Assembly (NCBI GenBank): GCA_024698805.1 | Contig: JAILQT010000067.1 | Coordinates: 1 to 39,683 of the forward strand | Direction: 5' to 3' | DNA length: 39,683 nt | Source of the DNA: Solobacterium sp. | GTDB lineage: Bacteria > Bacillota_I > Bacilli_A > Erysipelotrichales > Erysipelotrichaceae | In this document: one piece after another, positions 22,704-30,851 of the stretch | How positions within the stretch are numbered: position 1 is the stretch's first letter | Layout of the letters: every line of letters starts with the position of its first letter | Translations under genes and position numbers: made by a program | Notes under the pieces: generated by a model | Seen by the model: the letters and a program-made list of their open reading frames with translations, nothing else | Told to the model about the DNA's origin: nothing | Databases searched by the model: none

Positions 22704-23690
22704 ATGGTCATCCGGGGACTGACAAAGAAATACGGGAATGTGACTGCGGCTGACAGGATCAGTTTTACTGCGCGCGCACCCCAGCATATATCGCTGCTGG
22801 GACCGAGCGGATCGGGAAAGAGCACGCTGCTGAAAATGATCGCAGGACTTCTGGAGCCGGATGAAGGGGAGATCCTCCGTGAAGACGGACATGCCTGTGC
22901 GCTGATCTTCCAGGAGCCCCTGCTGTTTGAGAATGCCGATGTGCGGGCCAATATGACATACGGCCTGAAAAAGCTCGGCATGGGCAGTGCAGAGATCGCT
23001 GCAGCCTGTGAAAAAACAGCTTCCCTGCTGCGGATCGGCCACCTTCTTGACCGTAAACCAGCAACGCTTTCCGGCGGTGAGAAACAGCGTGTATCGATCG
23101 GCAGGGCTTTGATCCGCAATCCCTCCGTATTATTGATGGATGAACCGTTCTCCTCTCTGGATGAAGGACTCAGGGATGCGCTTTCCGATGAGATCTCCCA
23201 TCTTGCGAAGCAGCTCGGGATCCTGACGATCAGTGCCGTGCATGATCAGAAGGAAGCGCTGAAACATGCGGACAGGCTGCTGATCATGGAGCAGGGCAGG
23301 CTGATCGAAGACAGTCCGAAGGATGCGTTCCTGGCATCACCGTCGGATATACGTGCAGCAGCGTTCATGAAGGAATGCGGCTTCCGGATCTGGGATACAG
23401 AATGCAGGGACGGGCAAGAATCGCACTTTCATGTGCCGTGTGATGTGCCGGACGGCACATATACAGCGCTCTGCAGGGGCAGGGATATGAAGATCTCGGA
23501 CCGGGGGCTTGCGGGCACGGTGACAGGATGCGTCTTCAACAATCTGTATTACGATGTAAATCTTAAAACTGAAGGCGGTATATTCCATATTCTCAGTGAG
23601 AAGGGATATACTGAAGGGGATACCGTTTCGATCGATATAAACGGTCCGGTCCATTTATATGATCCACTCACCGGAAGACGGGTCATATAA
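22704..23690 (+). CDS. Orphan ABC transporter ATPase with TOBE domain
   Basis: The 328-residue protein has all nucleotide-binding motifs: Walker A GPSGSGKST, Q-loop FQEPLLF, signature LSGGEKQRVSIGRAL, Walker B VLLMDEPFSSLDE and switch His in SAVHDQ. The C-terminal 80 or so residues (GLAGTVTGCVFNNLYYDVNL, then GDTVSIDINGPVHLYD) look like a TOBE regulatory domain, as in PotA, FbpC and ModC importers. No permease or binding protein is adjacent. ATG 22704 is preferred because the codon at 22677 lies inside the terminator hairpin, though no good ribosome binding site is visible. It interrupts the usual frr-uppS adjacency. Substrate unknown. Confidence 0.85.
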   Translation: MVIRGLTKKYGNVTAADRISFTARAPQHISLLGPSGSGKSTLLKMIAGLLEPDEGEILREDGHACALIFQEPLLFENADVRANMTYGLKKLGMGSAEIAAACEKTASLLRIGHLLDRKPATLSGGEKQRVSIGRALIRNPSVLLMDEPFSSLDEGLRDALSDEISHLAKQLGILTISAVHDQKEALKHADRLLIMEQGRLIEDSPKDAFLASPSDIRAAAFMKECGFRIWDTECRDGQESHFHVPCDVPDGTYTALCRGRDMKISDRGLAGTVTGCVFNNLYYDVNLKTEGGIFHILSEKGYTEGDTVSIDINGPVHLYDPLTGRRVI

Positions 23691-23708
23691 GTACAGCAGG
23701 AGGTAATT

Positions 23709-24413
23709 ATGGAAAAGTGCAGACATGCGGCAATCATCATGGACGGCAACGGGAGATGGGCAAAAAAACAGGGGAAACCCAGGACTGCCGGTCATCTTGC
23801 CGGTGCGGACAACGTCCGGACGATTGCAATCGCCGCGGATAAACTCGGTATAGAATATCTCACTCTCTATGCTTTTTCCACGGAGAACTGGAAGCGTTCC
23901 GCTGATGAAGTGAACTACATCATGAAACTTCCCGCATTCTTCTTCAAAAAATATATGCAGGAATTTATCGACAGGGGTTTCCGCATGCGCATCATCGGCG
24001 AGCTCGACGCCCTGCCGGCAGCGACGGAACAGGTCCTGCGCGAAGCGGAGGAGAGTTCCAGGTCAAATACCGGGCTGTCCCTGAATATATGCATGAATTA
24101 CGGTTCGCAGCGCGAGATACTGCTTGCGGCGAAAGCCTACGCCAGGGACGTCCTGGAAAACAAAGCGGATCTCAGCCTTGACGAAGCCGGTTTTGAGAAA
24201 TACCTGATGACGAAGGATTTCCCGCCGGTCGACCTGCTGATCCGCACGAGCGGCGAACAGCGCATATCCAATTACCTGCTGTGGCAGATCGCTTATGCCG
24301 AACTGGTCTTTGTCGATGAGGCGTGGCCGGATTTCACACCGGAAGTCCTGGAAAGATGTCTGCGCGAATACGAAGAGCGCGACAGACGCTTCGGAGGCAT
24401 CAGGAATGTCTAA
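23709..24413 (+). CDS. uppS: Undecaprenyl diphosphate synthase
   Basis: The 234-residue cis-prenyltransferase makes the C55 carrier lipid of wall synthesis from farnesyl and isopentenyl diphosphates. Motifs: AIIMDGNGRWAKKQGKPRTAGH at residues 8-29 (catalytic Asp in MDGN), YAFSTENWKRS, and the C-terminal DLLIRTSGEQRISNYLLWQIAYAE. CAGGAGG precedes the ATG. It overlaps cdsA by 8 bases. Confidence 0.97.
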   Translation: MEKCRHAAIIMDGNGRWAKKQGKPRTAGHLAGADNVRTIAIAADKLGIEYLTLYAFSTENWKRSADEVNYIMKLPAFFFKKYMQEFIDRGFRMRIIGELDALPAATEQVLREAEESSRSNTGLSLNICMNYGSQREILLAAKAYARDVLENKADLSLDEAGFEKYLMTKDFPPVDLLIRTSGEQRISNYLLWQIAYAELVFVDEAWPDFTPEVLERCLREYEERDRRFGGIRNV

Positions 24414-25200
24414 TAAAATGAAGACAAAGATCATAACTGCCTTTGCGATCATTGCAGTCGTGCTGCCTGTTTTCTATTTCGGCGGCATTGCGATGAAAGT
24501 ACTCGTGACAGCGGCGATCGCAGTTGCGTCCTGCGAGATCGCTTCGCTGACGGACCAGAAGCCGCATTACGGCCTCGCACTGATCCTGTTCGCATGCATC
24601 ATGGCGCTTGTGATGACGCCGCTGCGGCTGTATCCGGCGATCAGCGCGGCCGTACTGATCCTGCTGTTCTCGCTTGTCCTGTTCTTTAAGGAGATACACA
24701 CTGATGCGATCACATACGCTTTCGTGATCATATCGATCATTGCGCTGGCCGTCCGGTGCCTGTATAAGGTCTATGACTTTGAAGGCTCCAGGGGGTTCAC
24801 GATATTCATGTATGTCGCATGCGCCTGCTTCGGCTGTGATACCGGTGCATATTTCTTCGGCGTGTTCCTCGGGAAGCACAAGATGATCCCGCATATATCG
24901 CCGAATAAGACATGGGAAGGCTCTGTAGGCGGATTCCTCACAGGGGCAGCCTTGTCCTATCTCTTTGCGGTGCTGTTCCATATCAGCCTGCCGCAGACAC
25001 TGATCGTATGCGCTTCGCTGCTGCTGCCGGTAACGGCGCAGGTCGGTGATCTCGCATTTTCAAGCATCAAGAGGAATTTCAAGATCAAGGATTACGGGAA
25101 CCTGCTGCCGGAACACGGCGGCGTGCTTGACAGGGTCGACAGCCTGCTGTTCTGTCTGATGACATTTTACGGTCTTCTGATCGTTTGGGGTGTTTTATGA
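24406..25200 (+). CDS. cdsA: Phosphatidate cytidylyltransferase
   Basis: The 264-residue membrane enzyme makes CDP-diacylglycerol from phosphatidate and CTP. It has about eight hydrophobic helices and the family signature near the C-terminus, SSIKRNFKIKDYGNLLPEHGGVLDRVDS. ATG 24406 is chosen because GGAGG (24392-24396) gives it a 9-base spacing. The stop overlaps the dxr start (ATGA). Confidence 0.95.
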   Translation: MSNKMKTKIITAFAIIAVVLPVFYFGGIAMKVLVTAAIAVASCEIASLTDQKPHYGLALILFACIMALVMTPLRLYPAISAAVLILLFSLVLFFKEIHTDAITYAFVIISIIALAVRCLYKVYDFEGSRGFTIFMYVACACFGCDTGAYFFGVFLGKHKMIPHISPNKTWEGSVGGFLTGAALSYLFAVLFHISLPQTLIVCASLLLPVTAQVGDLAFSSIKRNFKIKDYGNLLPEHGGVLDRVDSLLFCLMTFYGLLIVWGVL

Positions 25201-26351
25201 AAAAAAGACTTGTATTGCTCGGGGCGAGCGGATCGATCGGCAGACAGACGATCGACGTCGTGCTCCAGCATCCGGATCTGTATGAGATCACTGCGCTCTC
25301 CGTCGGCCGCAATATCGCCGAACTGAAGCGTATCCTGTCTGAGGTCAGCGTCAAAGATGTCTGCGTGATCGAAGAGGCAGCGATGCGTTCCCTGCAGGAG
25401 GAATATCCGGATATCCGCTTCTGCTGCGGCGATGAAGGGCTGCTCAGACTTGCGGAAATGGATTATGACCTGCTGGTCAACGCGCTTGTCGGATTTGCCG
25501 GCTTCGCACCGACATTGCGGGCGATCGAGACCGGACATGACGTAGCGCTTGCGAACAAGGAGACGCTCGTTGTCGGCGGCGAACTGATCAAAAAGGCGCT
25601 GCAGCAGTACGGACGGAAGCTCTATCCGATCGATTCCGAGCACAGCGCCATCTTCCAGTGCATGCAGGGCAACGACGCAAAGAATATAAAAAGGCTCATC
25701 ATCACGGCTTCCGGCGGCGCGTTCCGCAATAAGAGCAGGGATGAACTGGCAGACGTGACTGCTGCCGAGGCCCTGGCGCATCCGAACTGGTCGATGGGTG
25801 ACAAGATCACGATCGACAGCGCGACGATGATGAACAAGGGATTCGAAGTCATGGAGGCGCACTGGCTTTTCGATATGGACTATGACCGGATCGACGTGCT
25901 GATGCATGCGGAATCCGTGATCCATTCGATGGTCGAATATATCGACCACAGCGTGATCGCGCAGCTCGGCGCACCGGATATGCGCCTGCCGATCCAGTAT
26001 GCCCTCAGCTGGCCGGACCGCTTCGAGCTCCATCAGGATGAACCGCTCGACCTTGCGAAGATCGGCACGCTTCATTTCGCAGCGCCGGATACAGACCGTT
26101 TCCCGCTGCTGAAGCTCGCTTACGATACAGGAAGGAAGGGCGGGAACCTGCCTGCTGTCATGAACGCTGCCAACGAGTCAGCCAACGCCGCCTTCCGGAA
26201 GGGGATCATCCCGTTTCTGAAGATCGAGGAGATCATCATCGGCGCGGTAAACAGCGCGGAGTACAAAGAGATCCGGGATGTGGATGACCTTCTCGAAGCG
26301 GATGCGTGGGGCACTGCCTACGCGGACAAGATCATACGGGGTGAAGAATGA
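25197..26351 (+). CDS. dxr: 1-deoxy-D-xylulose 5-phosphate reductoisomerase
   Basis: The 384-residue enzyme turns DXP into MEP, the first committed step of the non-mevalonate isoprenoid route. Seen: the NADPH-binding LLGASGSIGRQTIDVV at residues 5-20, LANKETLVVGGELI, PIDSEHSAIFQC with the metal-binding acid, and SATMMNKGFEVMEAHWLF. The first codons overlap cdsA (ATGA) and the stop overlaps rseP (ATGA). It shows this organism makes isoprenoids by the MEP pathway. Confidence 0.97.
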   Translation: MKKRLVLLGASGSIGRQTIDVVLQHPDLYEITALSVGRNIAELKRILSEVSVKDVCVIEEAAMRSLQEEYPDIRFCCGDEGLLRLAEMDYDLLVNALVGFAGFAPTLRAIETGHDVALANKETLVVGGELIKKALQQYGRKLYPIDSEHSAIFQCMQGNDAKNIKRLIITASGGAFRNKSRDELADVTAAEALAHPNWSMGDKITIDSATMMNKGFEVMEAHWLFDMDYDRIDVLMHAESVIHSMVEYIDHSVIAQLGAPDMRLPIQYALSWPDRFELHQDEPLDLAKIGTLHFAAPDTDRFPLLKLAYDTGRKGGNLPAVMNAANESANAAFRKGIIPFLKIEEIIIGAVNSAEYKEIRDVDDLLEADAWGTAYADKIIRGEE

Positions 26352-27406
26352 CGATCATTTTGTTTATCATACTGCTGTCCGTGATCATTACGATCCATGA
26401 GGCGGGACACCTGATCGCGGCGAAGATATTCGGCGTATACTGTTATGAATTCTCATTCGGCATGGGACCCCTGCTCTGGCAGAAGAAGACGGAGGAAACA
26501 AAGTATTCCCTCCGGGCACTGCCGATCGGAGGCTATGTCTCCATGGCCGGGGAAGCCGACGGGGACGCTGTATATCCGGATGTGACCGTGCCGGAAGGAA
26601 GACGCCTGACGGATCAGAAAACATGGAAAAAGGTCATCATCATGCTGGCAGGCGTTATGATGAACTTCCTGCTCGCATGGCTCATCCTGTCCCTCGTTAT
26701 CCTGGGGACAGGCGTGTTCCGTTCCTCGCCTCCGGCAGTAGTCAATGAAGTCGTTGCCGGATCCCCGGCGGAAGCTGCCGGCTTTATGTCCGGCGACAGG
26801 ATCGTGAAGATCACGAAGGAAGACGGCTCGAGCGTAAAACCGAAAACATATCTGGACATGCAGGCATTCAGTTCCGGCTATGACGGGACAGAGACATACG
26901 TGATCCAAAGGGGCGACGAGGAGTTTGAGGTCAGTGTCAGACCGGAATGGAACGAAGAATCCCAGTCCTATCTCATCGGCATCATCGGCCCGGATGCGGA
27001 GATCCATGAAGTGAACCTGCTGAACTGCTGGTATTACGGATTCGCGGAAATGGGCATCATCACGGGGATGATGCTGACGATCATCATGGGCCTGTTCCGG
27101 GGCTCGGGGCTGGACCAGCTCTCGGGTCCTGTCGGCATCTACCAGGCGACCGAGACGTATGCGAAGCTCGGATTCTCCAGCTATATGCTGCTGGTCGGAC
27201 AGCTCTCGCTGAATGTAGGCATCTTCAACCTGCTGCCGCTGCCGGTACTGGACGGCGGACAGATCGTGCTTGCGCTGTGTGAAGGCGCTGTCGGGAAACC
27301 GCTGAATTCGACTGTCAAGACAGTCATCATGGCTGCCTGCTGGGTACTGCTGATATCCATCATGCTGTTTGCGACATGGAACGATATCGCAAGACTGCTG
27401 CGGTAG
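26348..27406 (+). CDS. rseP: Site-2 membrane metalloprotease RseP/RasP
   Basis: The 352-residue intramembrane protease has HEAGH (His17-His21) in the first helix, a conserved SFGMGP loop, a central PDZ domain (VVNEVVAGSPAEAAGFMSGDRI) and the LDG zinc motif in NLLPLPVLDGGQ near residue 300. RasP-type enzymes cleave anti-sigma factors and leftover signal peptides in the membrane. It ends the pyrH-rseP run; proS and polC, which often follow, are not here. Confidence 0.95.
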   Translation: MTIILFIILLSVIITIHEAGHLIAAKIFGVYCYEFSFGMGPLLWQKKTEETKYSLRALPIGGYVSMAGEADGDAVYPDVTVPEGRRLTDQKTWKKVIIMLAGVMMNFLLAWLILSLVILGTGVFRSSPPAVVNEVVAGSPAEAAGFMSGDRIVKITKEDGSSVKPKTYLDMQAFSSGYDGTETYVIQRGDEEFEVSVRPEWNEESQSYLIGIIGPDAEIHEVNLLNCWYYGFAEMGIITGMMLTIIMGLFRGSGLDQLSGPVGIYQATETYAKLGFSSYMLLVGQLSLNVGIFNLLPLPVLDGGQIVLALCEGAVGKPLNSTVKTVIMAACWVLLISIMLFATWNDIARLLR

Positions 27407-27428
27407 TCGGTCAGCTTATCATCATAAG

Positions 27429-27458
27429 AAAAGGACAGGTCACATTTCCTGTCCTTTT
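27429..27458. terminator. Bidirectional terminator between rseP and nagA
   Basis: AAAAGGACAGG (27429-27439) pairs perfectly with CCTGTCCTTTT (27448-27458). T-runs fall on both strands, serving both convergent genes. Confidence 0.9.
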
Positions 27459-27460
27459 GC

Positions 27461-28597
27461 TTACAGCTGCGGTATTCCCTTGCAGTATGTCTGCATCACG
27501 GAATAATCATCGTTCAGGACGACGATATCCGCGTCATAGCCGGCCCGCAGGCACCCGAGATGATCGTCCATCCTGAGCAGCGAAGCCGGGTTGACCGTAC
27601 AGGCATCCAGCGCCTTTGAGAAGGGCACCTCCGCCTTTTCGACGAGGTTGCGCAGGCCTTCGTTCATCTTCATCGTGGAGCCTGCAAGGTTCTTTTCCTG
27701 GACGAGGTGCGCGGAACCGTCCGGATAGATCTCGATCTCATGACCGCCGAACATGAACCTTGTCCCGGCTTCAAATCCTTTGCACATCAGGGAATCCGAG
27801 ATCATGACAGCCTTTGAGGCATCCTTGGCTTCAAAGAAGATATGCAGCGCTGCCGGCGTTGAATGGTTGCAGTCGCAGATGATCTCGCTGTAGAGGCTGT
27901 GCAGCCGGAGGGCTGCGCCGACAACGCCGTTCTCCCGGTGGGACAGGGGCGTCATCGCGTTGTAGGTATGCGTCAGGGACGATGCGCCGTTGGCGATCGC
28001 AAGAAGCGTCTGATCATATGTCGCACTGCTGTGACCGATGGAAACGACAGTGCCGTGCGTGCTCGCGTATCTGGTCAGGGCAAAGTCCGGATCGTGTTCC
28101 GGCGCGAGCGTGATGATGCGGATCAGGCCGCCGGATGCTTCCTGGTACTGCATGAATTCCTCGACATCCGGCACCGCAATGGCTTCGGGAGGCTGTGCAC
28201 CCTTATATTTCATATCCAGATACGGGCCTTCGAAATGCACGCCGAGGATCCTCGCACCCTTGTAATCCGAATGATAGACTTCATTCACATTCAATAGTGC
28301 TTTCGTGAGGACTTCCTTTTTCTCCGTGACGGTCGTTGCGAGGAAGCCGGTAACGCCTTCGGAAGGTATGCCTGCGGCCCATTTCCTCAGACCTTCGCTT
28401 TCCGCGTAGTTGGTATCGAAACCATAAGCGCCGTGGCAGTGGACATCAATGAATCCGGGGACGATGCGCTTGTCGCCGTAATCTTCGTCTGCAGGCGTCT
28501 CATAAGGGAGGACGGCCTCGATCCTGCCGTTTTCGATCTGAAGGGCAGCTTTGATCAGCGCGCCGCTGATATAGACTCTGGTACTCTTAATGATCAT
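27461..28597 (-). CDS. nagA: N-acetylglucosamine-6-phosphate deacetylase
   Basis: The 378-residue amidohydrolase removes acetate from GlcNAc-6-phosphate. Motifs: PGFIDVHCHGAYGFD (His53, His55), HFEGPYL with the metal Glu, SIGHSSA and THTYNAM histidines, and the catalytic Asp in ISDSLMCKG. The ATG 28597 has GGAG upstream; the codon at 28609 is TTG. It is divergent from a mannose-family PTS cluster with a cre-like site between, suggesting both work on an amino sugar. nagB is not in the window. Confidence 0.94.
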   Translation of the reverse strand: MIIKSTRVYISGALIKAALQIENGRIEAVLPYETPADEDYGDKRIVPGFIDVHCHGAYGFDTNYAESEGLRKWAAGIPSEGVTGFLATTVTEKKEVLTKALLNVNEVYHSDYKGARILGVHFEGPYLDMKYKGAQPPEAIAVPDVEEFMQYQEASGGLIRIITLAPEHDPDFALTRYASTHGTVVSIGHSSATYDQTLLAIANGASSLTHTYNAMTPLSHRENGVVGAALRLHSLYSEIICDCNHSTPAALHIFFEAKDASKAVMISDSLMCKGFEAGTRFMFGGHEIEIYPDGSAHLVQEKNLAGSTMKMNEGLRNLVEKAEVPFSKALDACTVNPASLLRMDDHLGCLRAGYDADIVVLNDDYSVMQTYCKGIPQL

Positions 28598-28629
28598 GAT
28601 TATCTCCAATAAACCTTTTATTTTTACTA

Positions 28630-28635
28630 ATTATA
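28630..28635 (-). promoter_or_regulatory. Extended -10 promoter of nagA
   Basis: On the minus strand TATAAT (28630-28635) is preceded by TGC (extended -10). Confidence 0.6.
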
Positions 28636-28636
28636 G

Positions 28637-28650
28637 CATAAGCGTTTTCC
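28637..28650. promoter_or_regulatory. cre-like catabolite control site
   Basis: The minus strand reads GGAAAACGCTTATG, sharing GAAAACGCTT with the CcpA operator consensus TGAAAACGCTTTCA (10 of 14). It sits at the upstream edge of the nagA -10 and upstream of the PTS promoter, so CcpA could repress both. Confidence 0.5.
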
Positions 28651-28676
28651 TCCGTTTGTTTTTCATGAACATTTGG

Positions 28677-28682
28677 TATAAT
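28677..28682 (+). promoter_or_regulatory. Extended -10 promoter of the PTS genes
   Basis: TATAAT (28677-28682) preceded by TGG; a TTTGTT-like -35 stands 16 bases upstream. The leader is about 15 bases with GGAGGTG. Confidence 0.65.
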
Positions 28683-28703
28683 GAGTAGCGTTGGAGGTGA
28701 CGT

Positions 28704-29126
28704 ATGATCGGAATCATCATTACAGGTCACGGAAACAGTGCATCCGGCATGCTGAGCGCCGTCCGCATCCTTGAAGGGACACCCGAAAAATGCACGGCGG
28801 TCAACTACAGCCTTGAAGATACTTCGGATGATCTGGAGATCGCACTGAAAAAAGCAGTCAGGGAACTGGATGACTGCAGCGGCATCCTTTTCATGACAGA
28901 TATCAGCGGCGGCGTACCCTATAAACTGGCATGCGAACTGACGCTGAAATACGGAAAAGAAAAGAAAATGGCAGTTACGGCGGGGATCAACCTCGGGATG
29001 GTCATGCAGACGAACATGGCCAGGGCTTACGTCAATGACGTGGACGCACTGGCTGAACTTGCCCGTGACGAAGGCAGACGCCAGGTGCTCATGCGTACCT
29101 ATGGGGAACTGGCAGATGAAGATTAA
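28704..29126 (+). CDS. PTS mannose-family EIIA
   Basis: The 140-residue protein is a mannose-type IIA: GIIITGHGNSASGML with the phosphorylated His9, then FMTDISGGVPYKLA and a middle strand KMAVTAGINLGM. It takes phosphate from HPr and passes it to IIB. GGAGG lies 8 bases before the ATG. It is followed by IIC and IID; no IIB gene is in the cluster. Confidence 0.92.
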   Translation: MIGIIITGHGNSASGMLSAVRILEGTPEKCTAVNYSLEDTSDDLEIALKKAVRELDDCSGILFMTDISGGVPYKLACELTLKYGKEKKMAVTAGINLGMVMQTNMARAYVNDVDALAELARDEGRRQVLMRTYGELADED

Positions 29127-29138
29127 CAGGAGGTATAT

Positions 29139-29924
29139 ATGCAGGTAGTTCTGCTTGCTTTGACAGCCTTTGTACTGGCTGTCGATCAGTTTGCACTGAC
29201 AAGGTTTCTGAGCCGTCCGATCGTAGCGGGAGTGCTGATCGGCGCGGTGCTCAATAATGTGGCAGCCGGGGCTGCTTCCGGCGCGATGCTCGAGATCGGC
29301 ATGATCAGCTATGACCAGACGGATGCTTCGATCCTTTCCACAAGGGGGTTCGTACTGGCTTCCGTGATGGCTGCCGTATTCGCATGCACGCAGTCCATGG
29401 ACGCATCTGCGGCGGCAGGTTCATCCGTTATATTCATGCTGGCGGGATCCTATCTCAACTATGTGATCATGATCCTGAACAATTTCCTTCTGATCCCCGC
29501 GCGGAAAGCAGCGGAAAAGGGAGACGAAAAGGGTCTGTTCCGGGCCAATATCCTCGGCATCCTGATCATCGGCGGCATCTACGCTGCTGTATCAGTCGTC
29601 TGTTACAACCTTGCGTCTTCCGATACAGTATCAACGCTGATCACCGGAAACAGATGGGTCTTTGACGGTCTGAGGACGGCTGCGATGCTGATGCCGTGTG
29701 TCGGCATTGCCGTGCTGATGCGCAACCTCGGTGCGAAGAACATGTATGCGGCAGTGATCGCCGGCATCGCGCTCATGTCCGTATGCGTCGCTGCAGGCGC
29801 CGGTTCTTCTGGCATGCTGGTAACCGTAGCCATCGGTTTCGCTGCAGCAGCGTATGATTATTATCTGAATACAAAGAAGACGGATACATCCGCGAATAAG
29901 GGAGGTGCCGCAAAATGGTGGTAG
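29139..29924 (+). CDS. PTS mannose-family EIIC
   Basis: The 261-residue membrane protein follows the ManY/AgaW pattern: LSRPIVAGVLIGAVLNN near the N-terminus, GAMLEIGMISYDQTD, and about seven helices to TVAIGFAAAAYDYYL. IIC forms part of the sugar channel. AGGAGG precedes the ATG. The end overlaps the IID start by 10 bases. Confidence 0.9.
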   Translation: MQVVLLALTAFVLAVDQFALTRFLSRPIVAGVLIGAVLNNVAAGAASGAMLEIGMISYDQTDASILSTRGFVLASVMAAVFACTQSMDASAAAGSSVIFMLAGSYLNYVIMILNNFLLIPARKAAEKGDEKGLFRANILGILIIGGIYAAVSVVCYNLASSDTVSTLITGNRWVFDGLRTAAMLMPCVGIAVLMRNLGAKNMYAAVIAGIALMSVCVAAGAGSSGMLVTVAIGFAAAAYDYYLNTKKTDTSANKGGAAKWW

Positions 29925-30775
29925 GAGTAGGAAAATACAAGGACACGAATGAAGCGTATCCCCTTGATAAAAAGATGCTTCGCAGTATCGCCCTGCGTTC
30001 CTTCCTGAGCGGTGTTTCCATGAATGCCGAAACAGCGGAATCGGTCGGATGGGCGTGGGCGATCGCACCGGCACTGAAGAAGATCCACACGAACGAAGAA
30101 GATCTTGCCCTCTCAATGGGCCACAACCTCGAATATGTCAATACAGGCGGTTATCTGTCTACATTCGCGATGGGCGTCACGCTCGCGATGGAACAGCAGA
30201 AGGCTGACCTGGAAACGATCCGTGCCGTCAGGACAGCATCCGGCGCTGTATGCGAGAGCATCGGCAGGTCCCTGTTCCGGTTCGTTCTGATCCCGATCAC
30301 GGCAGCCTGCACCGTCAATACCGTTACGAACGGAAATCCCGCCGGCGCGCTGATCTATTTCCTCGTACTGACAGTACTGATGTGTGCCATGCGTTTCGCC
30401 CTGATCGAATACGGTTATGCGAAGGGCATCCGCGCTGCGGAAAAGCTGATCCGTCACCAGGACGCACTGAAGCATGCATCGCAGATCCTCGGCCTGATCA
30501 CATGCGGGGCGCTGATCGTATCGTTCTCCGCACAGATCTATTCCGGTGCGGCAGTATTCGTCAGCGAACTGAACGGGCTGTCGCTGAGCACAGGCGTCAG
30601 CGGTATCTTCCACGGTGTCATCGGTGCTGCCGTAACATGGTTCGTATATAAACAGCTTACGGAAAAGAACCGGTCGCTGACCTTCTGCATACTGGTGATC
30701 CTCATCGCATGCATGATCGCGGCATTCCTGGGTCTCTTCGGCACATCGGTGCTGACGCTCCCGTGGGTATCCTGA
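29915..30775 (+). CDS. PTS mannose-family EIID
   Basis: The 286-residue protein matches ManZ/AgaE: LDKKMLRSIALRSFLSGVSMNAE at the start, GWAWAIAPALKKIHTNEEDLALSMGHNLEYVNT, then GVTLAMEQQKA, with hydrophobic helices in the C-terminal half. IID completes the membrane channel with IIC. A GGGAGG in the IIC coding region precedes its ATG. The sugar is probably a hexosamine, given nagA, but this is inference. Confidence 0.92.
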   Translation: MVVGVGKYKDTNEAYPLDKKMLRSIALRSFLSGVSMNAETAESVGWAWAIAPALKKIHTNEEDLALSMGHNLEYVNTGGYLSTFAMGVTLAMEQQKADLETIRAVRTASGAVCESIGRSLFRFVLIPITAACTVNTVTNGNPAGALIYFLVLTVLMCAMRFALIEYGYAKGIRAAEKLIRHQDALKHASQILGLITCGALIVSFSAQIYSGAAVFVSELNGLSLSTGVSGIFHGVIGAAVTWFVYKQLTEKNRSLTFCILVILIACMIAAFLGLFGTSVLTLPWVS

Positions 30776-30799
30776 AAGACATCGAAGGATGTCTTTTTT
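30775..30799 (+). terminator. Terminator after the PTS genes
   Basis: AAAGACATC (30775-30783) pairs with GATGTCTTT (30788-30796), followed by TTTTTT. Confidence 0.9.
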
Positions 30800-30836
30800 G
30801 AGCATCAGAGTATACATGGCTATCCGCTGCAAAGAA

Positions 30837-30851
30837 TGGTAAAATAACTAC
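30837..30851 (+). promoter_or_regulatory. Extended -10 promoter, predicted leaderless
   Basis: TGG-TAAAAT (30837-30845) is followed by exactly six bases and then the ATG of the AI-2E gene at 30852. The -35 is poor. No Shine-Dalgarno is present. This mirrors the DUF1836 gene. Confidence 0.55.
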
